A stretch of 64,000 nt of DNA, from contig WOUS01000001.1 of NCBI GenBank assembly GCA_009772985.1, forward strand, positions 124,001 to 188,000. The letters run 5' to 3'. The position numbers and the translations under genes are program-made. The DNA comes from Anaerolineaceae bacterium (GTDB lineage: Bacteria > Chloroflexota > Anaerolineae > Anaerolineales > Villigracilaceae). The notes beneath the pieces were generated by a model. That model was not told the DNA's origin and ran no database searches. It saw nothing but the letters and a program-made list of their open reading frames with translations. The first letter of the stretch is position 1; every line of letters begins with the position of its first letter. This document shows positions 8,477-14,738 of this stretch, one piece after another.

Positions 8477-8830
8477 ATGCCTAAATATCATCATCGAAAG
8501 TTACCTGATTATTCCACTCTGCTCTCTGGCAGAGCGCCAAGAGATGAATCTGGTTTTGAGAGTTTGGAGATTCAAATCTGGTACAACAACACGAATGAAA
8601 GTTGGCTCAAATCACCGGAAAAGTTGCATTGTCACCGAAATAGCGATGAGATTTTTATCGTATTGTGCGGGAATCTGATTGTAAATATCGAAGATGAATT
8701 TGTTGAAGTCAAAGAACGAGAATTTTGTTGTTTTCCAAAAGGGGTTTATCACGCTATTGTAGAGGTTCATCCCCCAGTAGAAGCTTTTATGATTCGCGGG
8801 CCGTCAATTGACGACAAGGTTTATCTGTAG
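8477..8830 (+). CDS. Cupin-fold protein
   Basis: A 117-residue protein with a single cupin domain. HCHRNSDEIFIVLCG (about 51-65) gives metal ligands of the first cupin motif, and FPKGVYHAI gives the second. Single-domain cupins of this size bind a metal and may be isomerases, dioxygenases or sensors; the substrate cannot be read from sequence. Its base composition is clearly more AT-rich than its neighbours, suggesting recent acquisition. ATG 8477 is preferred; a TTG at 8462 would lie inside the displaced oxidoreductase tail. No clear ribosome binding site is seen. Confidence 0.75.
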   Translation: MPKYHHRKLPDYSTLLSGRAPRDESGFESLEIQIWYNNTNESWLKSPEKLHCHRNSDEIFIVLCGNLIVNIEDEFVEVKEREFCCFPKGVYHAIVEVHPPVEAFMIRGPSIDDKVYL

Positions 8831-8843
8831 CGTTAAATTTTGA

Positions 8844-9296
8844 ATGATGGAGCACATTCAATTCCTCCGCAAACACGTTGGTCACGCGCCGCTCCTGATG
8901 GTCGGCGCGGCGACGCTCATTGTGGATGAGCAAAACCGCCTTTTGCTTCTACACCGATCGGACAACGATTGCTGGGGGCCGCCGGGCGGGGCGGTGGAGT
9001 TGGGCGAAGTGGTCGAGGACGCGGCCCGGCGCGAGGTCCGCGAAGAGACCGGGCTGGAACTCGGCGACCTGTCCCTGTTCGGCGTGTTCTCCGGCCCGGA
9101 ATTATTCTACGTTTATCCCAACGGCGATGAAGTTTATAATGTCACCATCGTTTATCTCGCCCGCTTCCCCGAAGGGCACGTCCGCCTGAACGGCGAGCAC
9201 ACTGCCTGGGACTGGTTCGCTCCCGCCGACATCCCGGAAAACGTCAGCCCGCCCATAAAGCCGGTGATTACGAAGTTCGTCGAAACCCATGGCTAA
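8844..9296 (+). CDS. Nudix hydrolase
   Basis: A 150-residue protein with a complete Nudix box from GGAVELGEVVEDAARREV through REETGLEL (about residues 48-72), so the Mg-binding glutamates are present. The N-terminal segment (ATLIVDEQNRLLLLHRSDN) is the usual first strand pair. Nudix enzymes hydrolyse nucleoside diphosphates linked to another group; the specificity is not readable. Starts at 8844 and 8847 are both possible. The gene overlaps the following heparinase-like gene by 8 bp. Confidence 0.88.
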   Translation: MMEHIQFLRKHVGHAPLLMVGAATLIVDEQNRLLLLHRSDNDCWGPPGGAVELGEVVEDAARREVREETGLELGDLSLFGVFSGPELFYVYPNGDEVYNVTIVYLARFPEGHVRLNGEHTAWDWFAPADIPENVSPPIKPVITKFVETHG

Positions 9297-11304
9297 ATTA
9301 AACCGCCTTGTGATCGCTTTCAAAGCCCTGCGCCAGTTGGGACTCCAACAGGTCGGGCTTTACGCGCTCTATAAGTTTGGGCTGATGACGGGGCATTACC
9401 GGAGGGCGGAGGAAAGAGAACAGAGAGTAGAGATTGGTGGATTGCGCCCTCTATTCACTTTTCCAACACGCGACGAACTCCTGGCCGTGCTTGGCAAAGA
9501 CGGCAAGACCGCCCTGCTCGCCGAAGCGGACGAGATCGCCTCCGGCAAAGTCCGGCTCTTCGGCGGCGAACCGGTTGACCTGCAACTCACCCTCCCCGGA
9601 AAACTGGCGCACTGGACGGCCTACGAAACCGGCAAAGTGCCGCTTCCGGTTCCCTTTCCCGAACCTGCCAACCTGCCAACCTGTGACGTGAAACGGGTTT
9701 GGGAACCCGCCCGCTTCGGCTGGGCCTTCACCCTCGGCCGCGCCTACCATATCAGCCAAAACGAAAAATACGCCGAAACCTTCTGGCGCAACTTCGAAAC
9801 CTTCACCGACGCCAACCCGCCCTGCCTCGGCCCCCATTGGATGAGCGGACAGGAAGCCGCCCTGCGCCTGATGGCCTTCGTCTGGGCGGGGCAGGTCTTC
9901 GACGCCGCCTCTGCCTCCACGCCGGAGCGCAAGCGGCGGCTGGCAGACTCGGTCGCCGCGCACGCCGCCCGCATCCCGCCCACGCTCGCCTACGCCCGCT
10001 CCCAGCACAACAACCACCTGCTGACCGAGTCCGCCGGCCTGCTCACCGCCGGGCTGGCCCTGCCCGACCATCCCGACGCCGCCCGCTGGCGCGCCCTCGG
10101 CTGGCGCTGGCTCAATGACGGCCTCCAATCGCAGATAGATGGCTACGGCGAGTACGCCCAGCATTCCACCAATTACCACCGCCTCATGCTCCAGGTCATC
10201 TTGTGGACGAATGCCCTTTGTAGTAACGACTTAAGTCGTTACCGCTGGCCGCGCCAGACGCGGGAAGCGGTCGAACGCTCGGTCCACTGGCTGCTCTCGC
10301 TGATGGATTCCGAAACCGGCCGGACCCCGAACCTGGGCGCCAACGACGGGGCTTACATTTTCCCATTAACCATTTCCCCATTTTCCGATTTTCGCCCTGT
10401 CACCCACGCCGCCGCCCGCATCTTCCTCGACTACGACCTGCCGCGCGGCCCCTGGGACGAGATGGCGCTCTGGTTCGGCGCGCAGGCTGCCGGCGCCGCC
10501 CAGAGCCTGTCGAAGGGTCCAAAACGCCTCGCCCTGCCGCGCTACATCGGCGACCAGTTGTACGGCAAACAGTCCTGGGCGTATTTCCGTACGGCGCAGT
10601 TCACCTCCCGCCCCTCCCACGCCGACCAACTCCACCTCGACCTGTGGTGGCGCGGACTGAATGTCGCGCAGGACGCCGGGACGTACCTCTACAACGCTCC
10701 CGCCCCGTGGGACAACAGCCTGACCGCGGCATCCGTCCACAACACCGTGACCGTGGACGGGCGCGACCAGTTCACCCGCGCCGGGCGGTTCCTGTATCTG
10801 GATTGGTTCAACGCCTATCGCACGAGCGAGATCGCCGCCGAGCCGGAAATCCTCCAGCGTGTGAGCGGACGCTACCGGGCTGGCGGATTCCGTCACACCC
10901 GCACCGTGACGGCCTTCGCCGCTGGCCGCTGGCTGGTGGAGGATGAAATCCTGCGCCTGGCCGGGCGAAGGAAGCCGTTCACCGCGCGCCTGCATTGGCT
11001 CCTGCCGGATTGGGAATGGAAAATAGAAAATAGAGAGCAGAGAGTAGAGATTAGTCTTAAGTCGCCGTATGGCATAATACGACTCAACCTGTCCGCAGAG
11101 CCACTGTTCTCTGATCTCTATTCTCTACTCTCGATTGTGCGTGCCGGTGAACCCCTCCTCGGCTCCTCCGCCCCCGACCCCGCCCGCGGCTGGACATCGC
11201 CCACCTACGGCGTTAAAATTCCAGCCCTCTCGCTGGCAGTCATCGTGCAAGGCCGGGGAGAAATTTCTTTCTCCACCGAATTCATCTTTCCGACCAATCA
11301 CTGA
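9289..11304 (+). CDS. Heparinase II/III family protein
   Basis: A 671-residue protein with an alpha-toroid N-terminal part (HWMSGQEAALRLMAF, YARSQHNNHLLTE, YAQHSTNYHRLML) and a beta-sandwich C-terminal part starting near HADQLHLDLWWRGLNV. These are characteristic of the heparinase II/III-like alginate lyase family found beside WbuB-type glycosyltransferases. It probably acts on an acidic exopolysaccharide during synthesis or turnover. No signal peptide is obvious. The gene is open throughout but carries at least seven repeat insertions in poorly conserved places. Its start overlaps the Nudix gene. Confidence 0.82.
   Translation: MAKLNRLVIAFKALRQLGLQQVGLYALYKFGLMTGHYRRAEEREQRVEIGGLRPLFTFPTRDELLAVLGKDGKTALLAEADEIASGKVRLFGGEPVDLQLTLPGKLAHWTAYETGKVPLPVPFPEPANLPTCDVKRVWEPARFGWAFTLGRAYHISQNEKYAETFWRNFETFTDANPPCLGPHWMSGQEAALRLMAFVWAGQVFDAASASTPERKRRLADSVAAHAARIPPTLAYARSQHNNHLLTESAGLLTAGLALPDHPDAARWRALGWRWLNDGLQSQIDGYGEYAQHSTNYHRLMLQVILWTNALCSNDLSRYRWPRQTREAVERSVHWLLSLMDSETGRTPNLGANDGAYIFPLTISPFSDFRPVTHAAARIFLDYDLPRGPWDEMALWFGAQAAGAAQSLSKGPKRLALPRYIGDQLYGKQSWAYFRTAQFTSRPSHADQLHLDLWWRGLNVAQDAGTYLYNAPAPWDNSLTAASVHNTVTVDGRDQFTRAGRFLYLDWFNAYRTSEIAAEPEILQRVSGRYRAGGFRHTRTVTAFAAGRWLVEDEILRLAGRRKPFTARLHWLLPDWEWKIENREQRVEISLKSPYGIIRLNLSAEPLFSDLYSLLSIVRAGEPLLGSSAPDPARGWTSPTYGVKIPALSLAVIVQGRGEISFSTEFIFPTNH
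9413..9436 (+). repeat. Heptamer array AGAGA in the heparinase gene
   Basis: Units AAAGAGA, ACAGAGA, GTAGAGA lie near the 5' end of the heparinase-like gene, in frame. The same words recur at 11019 and 36888. Confidence 0.65.
9663..9686 (+). repeat. Octamer array CCTGCCAA
   Basis: Two perfect CCTGCCAA units and a degenerate third lie in frame in the heparinase-like gene. Confidence 0.6.
10223..10242. repeat. 20-bp perfect palindrome in coding DNA
   Basis: GTAACGACTT is followed directly by its complement AAGTCGTTAC. It is in frame within the heparinase-like gene (encoding SNDLSRYR) and is a palindromic insertion candidate. Confidence 0.7.
10356..10393 (+). repeat. Heptamer array around ATT/CC words
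   Basis: Units of seven (CATTTTC, CCATTAA, CCATTTC, CCCATTT, TCCGATT) run in frame through the heparinase-like gene. Confidence 0.55.
10501..10519 (+). repeat. GAGC/GTCGAAGGG REP-like word, copy 1
   Basis: GAGCCTGTCGAAGGGTC lies in frame in the heparinase-like gene. The CTGAGC-n-GTCGAAGGG type is widely dispersed in bacteria; related copies are at about 18200 and 47448. Confidence 0.55.
11019..11053 (+). repeat. Heptamer array GAGAGTA
   Basis: Five consecutive units (GAAAATA, GAAAATA, GAGAGCA, GAGAGTA, GAGATTA) lie in frame in the heparinase-like gene. With 11105-11132 they form inverted arrays around a 51-bp segment. Confidence 0.8.
11105..11132 (+). repeat. Inverted heptamer array TATTCTC
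   Basis: Four units (TGTTCTC, TGATCTC, TATTCTC, TACTCTC) are the reverse complement of the array at 11019-11053. Confidence 0.8.
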
Positions 11305-11330
11305 GACTGTCCACTGTTTACTGAATACTG
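11299..11330 (+). repeat. Heptamer array NNNACTG at the gene junction
   Basis: ACTG recurs at 11300, 11306, 11313, 11320 and 11327. The array spans the stop of the heparinase-like gene and the short gap before the glycosyltransferase ATG, leaving no room for a normal ribosome binding site. Confidence 0.7.
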
Positions 11331-11335
11331 ACCCG

Positions 11336-12559
11336 ATGCACATCCTCCTCATCCACCAGGCTTTTGCCGCCCTCGACGAACCCGGCGGGACTCGCCACCA
11401 CGAGTTCGCCCGTACCCTCGCCGCGCGCGGGCATCGGGTCACGGTGATTGCATCGCGGGTGAGCTATCTTACAGGCGGGAAAAGTTCACCATTCACCATT
11501 CACCATTCACCCCAAGAAAACGAAAACATCACCATCTTGAGAGCCTATACCTATTCGGCTCTCCACAAATCCTTCGTTCATCGCGTCTTCGCCTTCGTCT
11601 CGTTCATGGTCTCCTCGTTCTTCATCGGCCTCGGCGTCCAAAACGTGGACGTGGTCTGGGGCACCTCGCCGCCCATTTTCCAGGGCTTCACCGCCTGGCT
11701 GCTGGCGCGGCTCAAAGGCGCGCGCTTCCTGTTCGAAGTGCGTGACCTGTGGCCGAAGTTCGCCATCGCGGTCGGTGTGCTGAAAAGCCCGCTGCTCATC
11801 CGCATGTCGCACTGGCTGGAACGCTTCCTCTACCGCCGCGCCGACCGGCTGGTGGTCAACTCGCCGGGATTTATTTCCCACGTGACCGAACGCGGCGCGC
11901 GGACCGTGGACCTGGTCCCGAACGGCGCGGACCCCGACATGTTCGACCCGTCTGATGATGGCGCGTCCTTCCGGACCCGGCACCGGCTGACCGATAGATT
12001 TGTCGTCCTCTACGCCGGCGCGCACGGACTGTCCAATGACCTGGGCGTGGCGCTCGAAGCGGCAAAAATGCTGCAAGAGGTGACAGTCACTTCGAAAGTG
12101 ACTGTCACCTTCCTCGGCGACGGGAAGGAAAAGGCCAACCTGGAGAAGCAGGCCGAACGTCTGGGGCTGACCAACGTCTTGTTCCTCCCGCCCGTCCCAA
12201 AAAACGAAATGGCCGCCGCGCTGGCCGGCGCGGACGCCTGTCTCGCCATCCTGAAGCCGCTGGAAGAATACAAGACCACCTACCCGAACAAGGTCTTCGA
12301 CTACATGGCGGCAGGCAGGCCGGTGGCGCTGGCGATTGACGGCGTCATCCGCGAGGTGGTCGAGGCGGCGGACTGCGGCATCTTCGCCCAACCCGGCGAC
12401 CCGTCCGCGCTGGCGGAGGCGATCAGGATATTGGCGGCGGACAAGGAAAAATCCCGCCGGATGGGGCTGGCGGGACGGGAATACCTGGAAGAACATTTCA
12501 GCCGGGCTGTACTGGGGGAAAAATTGGCTCTGCTTTTCGAAAGTATGCCGAAGCGTTGA
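11336..12559 (+). CDS. Glycosyltransferase family 4 (WbuB-like)
   Basis: A 407-residue GT-B glycosyltransferase. The N-terminal acceptor domain opens MHILLIHQAFAALDEPGGTR, and the C-terminal half carries the GT4 nucleotide-sugar region (YAGAHGLSNDLGVAL, LEEYKTTYPNKVFDYMAAGRP). It would transfer a sugar to a lipid-linked or polysaccharide acceptor at the inner membrane face. It lies 31 bp after the heparinase-like gene, the standard partner of WbuB-type enzymes. Two repeats interrupt it in frame: TTCACCA heptamers (11485-11512) in a variable loop and a 15-bp-arm palindrome (12078-12110). Confidence 0.88.
   Translation: MHILLIHQAFAALDEPGGTRHHEFARTLAARGHRVTVIASRVSYLTGGKSSPFTIHHSPQENENITILRAYTYSALHKSFVHRVFAFVSFMVSSFFIGLGVQNVDVVWGTSPPIFQGFTAWLLARLKGARFLFEVRDLWPKFAIAVGVLKSPLLIRMSHWLERFLYRRADRLVVNSPGFISHVTERGARTVDLVPNGADPDMFDPSDDGASFRTRHRLTDRFVVLYAGAHGLSNDLGVALEAAKMLQEVTVTSKVTVTFLGDGKEKANLEKQAERLGLTNVLFLPPVPKNEMAAALAGADACLAILKPLEEYKTTYPNKVFDYMAAGRPVALAIDGVIREVVEAADCGIFAQPGDPSALAEAIRILAADKEKSRRMGLAGREYLEEHFSRAVLGEKLALLFESMPKR
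11485..11512 (+). repeat. Heptamer array TTCACCA
   Basis: Four units (three identical TTCACCA plus TTCACCC) lie in frame in the glycosyltransferase gene, encoding SSPFTIHHSP. Confidence 0.85.
12078..12110. repeat. In-frame palindrome, 15-bp perfect arms
   Basis: Arms AGGTGACAGTCACTT (12078-12092) and AAGTGACTGTCACCT (12096-12110) enclose the loop CGA inside the glycosyltransferase gene, encoding EVTVTSKVTVTF. Confidence 0.8.
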
Positions 12560-12583
12560 ACAGTGACACCCATGACGAAAGAA

Positions 12584-12613
12584 AAAGACCGAGGGTTTTC
12601 GCCTTCGGTCTTT
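12584..12613. terminator. Bidirectional terminator between convergent genes
   Basis: A stem of AAAGACCGA and TCGGTCTTT extended by GG/CC sits between the convergent glycosyltransferase and pstB genes, with A-rich and T-rich flanks. Confidence 0.7.
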
Positions 12614-12635
12614 CGTCTGCTGTATATTATTGAAT

Positions 12636-13400
12636 TTACCCCATCTTCCCCGTCAAATACGCGTCGGTCAATTCTTTTTCAGGCCGCGTGAATAACTTGT
12701 CCGTTTCGCCAAACTCCACCAGTTCGCCCAGCCAGAAGAGACCGGTGAAATCGGACACGCGTCCGGCCTGCTGCATGTTGTGCGTCACGATGACGATGGT
12801 GTAATCCTGCTTGAGGTCGTGGATCAGGTCCTCGACCTGGCCGGTGGCGATGGGGTCGAGCGCGGAGGTGGATTCGTCGAACAGGATCACCTCCGGCTTG
12901 ACGGCGATGGCGCGCGCGATGCAAATCCGTTGCTGCTGTCCGAGCGAGAAGCCCAGGGCGTTCTGCTTCAATTGGTCCTTCACATCGTCCCAGACGGCCG
13001 CGTCCCGCAGGCTGGACTCGACGATGCGGTCCAGGTCCGCTTTTTTGCGCGCCAGGCCCAGGGTGCGCGGGCCGAACGCCACGTTATCGTAAACAGACTG
13101 GGGGAACGGGTTCGGCTTCTGGAAGACCATGCCCACCCGCTGGCGGAGTTCGGTCACGTTGAAATCGGGGGCGTAGATGTCGCGCCCCTCGAGCAGGATC
13201 TGCCCGTCCACGCGCGCGCCGGGGATCGGATCGTTCATCCGGTTCAGGCAGCGCAGGAAGGTGGACTTGCCGCAGCCCGACGGTCCGATCAGCGCCGTCA
13301 CCTTGCGCGGCAGGACCTTCATGTTGATATTGGACAGGGCGGGTTTAGGGCCGTAGTAGAAATTCAGGTCGCGGATAGAGAAAACGGGGGGAGCGTCCAT
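12636..13400 (-). CDS. pstB: Phosphate ABC transporter ATP-binding protein
   Basis: A 254-residue ABC ATPase with PstB-specific features: [15 protein letters not shown], Walker [10 protein letters not shown] (about 40-48), RCLNRMND, the Q-loop VFQKPNPFP, and Walker [14 protein letters not shown]. It powers phosphate import with PstSCA, which are not in the window. The ABC signature reads FSLGQQQR where LSGGQQQR is usual. An isolated pstB is uncommon, so the rest of the system must lie elsewhere or the gene has been re-used. TAAAAT lies 6 nt before the ATG, suggesting a leaderless transcript. Confidence 0.9.
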   Translation of the reverse strand: MDAPPVFSIRDLNFYYGPKPALSNINMKVLPRKVTALIGPSGCGKSTFLRCLNRMNDPIPGARVDGQILLEGRDIYAPDFNVTELRQRVGMVFQKPNPFPQSVYDNVAFGPRTLGLARKKADLDRIVESSLRDAAVWDDVKDQLKQNALGFSLGQQQRICIARAIAVKPEVILFDESTSALDPIATGQVEDLIHDLKQDYTIVIVTHNMQQAGRVSDFTGLFWLGELVEFGETDKLFTRPEKELTDAYLTGKMG

Positions 13401-13449
13401 AAGACAATTTTACTCCAGATGTGTTATTACGACATCGTTCCCGTTCTTT

Positions 13450-13520
13450 GGGGAGGAGCGAAGCGACGAAGCAATCTGCTCGCGGATTGCTTCGTCGGAG
13501 GAACGCCGCCTTAGCATGAC
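13450..13520. repeat. Dispersed CATTGCGAG-type element, copy 2
   Basis: GAGCGAAGCGACGAAGCAATC and the inverted GATTGCTTCGTC form a hairpin in the gap between pstB and the GIN-domain lipoprotein. It is related to the elements at 1961 and 14483, but its outer arms are shorter. Confidence 0.7.
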
Positions 13521-13569
13521 ACAATAAACGGACCTTGAGAAAGCCCTGGCGGATGGATTGCGCTGGCTT

Positions 13570-14292
13570 CTACTTGTCGCCGAGGCGCTGGACGTCGCCG
13601 GCGCCGGAGGTGTTGATGTTCGTCTGCGGGCTGCCGTAATACTGCACCGAGCCGGCGCCGCTGATGTCCACGGTCAGGGAGTCCGTTACCCACAAGGTCG
13701 CTTCGCCCGTGCCGCTGATCTTGACCTCGGCCGTTTCGCTCTTCAGGTCGGCGGCGCGGTATTCGCCCGTGCCGCCGATGGTGACCGACTGGCTGGTCAC
13801 CTGCCCGGCCGCGTCCATCTCGCCGGCGCCGCCGAAGGTGACGGTCAGATTGTTCGCGGTGAGCATGCCGATGTCCACACTGCCCGTCCCGCTGACGGAG
13901 ATGTCCAGGTTGTCCGTTTCGATCTCGGCGGCGGTGAAGTCCCACGCGCCGGAAGTGGTGACGCCGGTCAGGTTCTTGACGTGGACGGTGAAGACCAGGC
14001 GCGTCGGCTGGAAGTTGCTCATGCCGTCGTTATCCAGGTACAGGTTCAGGGTCCCGCCCCGCACCTCGGCCACAACGTACTGCATCAGGTTGTCGTCGGT
14101 CTCGACGGTGACGGATTCGGTCCCGTCCTGGATGATGACCAGTTCGCCGCCGCCGCTGACGGACACCTTGTCGAACCCGCTGACGTCGCGCGTCTCGGTC
14201 ACGACTTTGCCGGACCCGAAGACGGGCGCGACGCCGCAGGCGCTGACCAGCAGCATGAGGACGGTCATTCCGATGAACAGTTTGGTTTTCAT
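13570..14292 (-). CDS. DUF2807 (GIN domain) lipoprotein
   Basis: A 240-residue protein. A lipoprotein signal peptide ends in the lipobox LVSAC near residue 19. The rest is a right-handed beta-helix-like putative autotransporter adhesin domain (DUF2807), with the repeated pattern of short strands and SG/GTG turns (VSGGGELVIIQDG, SGTGSVDIG, SGTGEATLWV, SGAGSVQYYG). It is predicted to be anchored on the outside of the membrane; the function of this family is unknown. AAGGAGA lies well placed before ATG 14292. The 446-bp gap beyond the start holds only repeats. Confidence 0.85.
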   Translation of the reverse strand: MKTKLFIGMTVLMLLVSACGVAPVFGSGKVVTETRDVSGFDKVSVSGGGELVIIQDGTESVTVETDDNLMQYVVAEVRGGTLNLYLDNDGMSNFQPTRLVFTVHVKNLTGVTTSGAWDFTAAEIETDNLDISVSGTGSVDIGMLTANNLTVTFGGAGEMDAAGQVTSQSVTIGGTGEYRAADLKSETAEVKISGTGEATLWVTDSLTVDISGAGSVQYYGSPQTNINTSGAGDVQRLGDK

Positions 14293-14482
14293 AACATTCT
14301 CCTTTTGTTTGAATAGGATTGCTCTGAAATGATGTACGCCGGATGATAGCCGGAAGTTCCGGATTCCACCTATCCGTTGGCTAACGCGCGGCTGAAAAGT
14401 TGGAACGCGCCCACAACTCACTTCCTGAATTTTGCCCACGGCGCATTGTAAAAGGGTTGGCTCTCATCTATCAAAAGAGTGC

Positions 14483-14600
14483 GTGTCGTTGCGAGCGAGT
14501 GTTCCCCAGCGAGCGAAGCAATCTCCCCAGTAGTGAGGGAGACTGCTTCGTCGGGTCTCGATACGGACTTCGTCCTACTCGACCCTCCTCGCAGCGACAC
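14483..14600. repeat. Dispersed CATTGCGAG-type element, copy 3
   Basis: Outer arms GTGTCGTTGCGAG and CTCGCAGCGACAC, with inner GAAGCAATCTC and GAGACTGCTTC, form a long imperfect inverted repeat upstream of dnaE. Confidence 0.75.
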
Positions 14601-14648
14601 GCGGACGGTCAAAGTTTTAAGCCGCACATGCGTGCTATAATCGCGAAG

Positions 14649-14730
14649 ACGTTCGCACGTTTCCACGATAACACGTTGGCACGTTCAACCGCAAACGTGT
14701 AAACCTGACAACTTGTAAACCTGCAAACTT
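14649..14730 (+). repeat. Ten-unit octamer array forming the dnaE leader
   Basis: Consecutive 8-bp units (ACGTTCGC, ACGTTTCC, ACGATAAC, ACGTTGGC, ACGTTCAA, then CCGCAAAC, GTGTAAAC, CTGACAAC, TTGTAAAC, CTGCAAAC) fill the leader up to 8 bp before the dnaE ATG. No Shine-Dalgarno sequence is left. Confidence 0.8.
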
Positions 14731-14738
14731 AAACCCCC

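Noticed and set aside
8385-8678. A plus-strand frame across the oxidoreductase tail and the cupin start
   Set aside because: It overlaps the displaced tail and the cupin gene in a different frame and has no domain.
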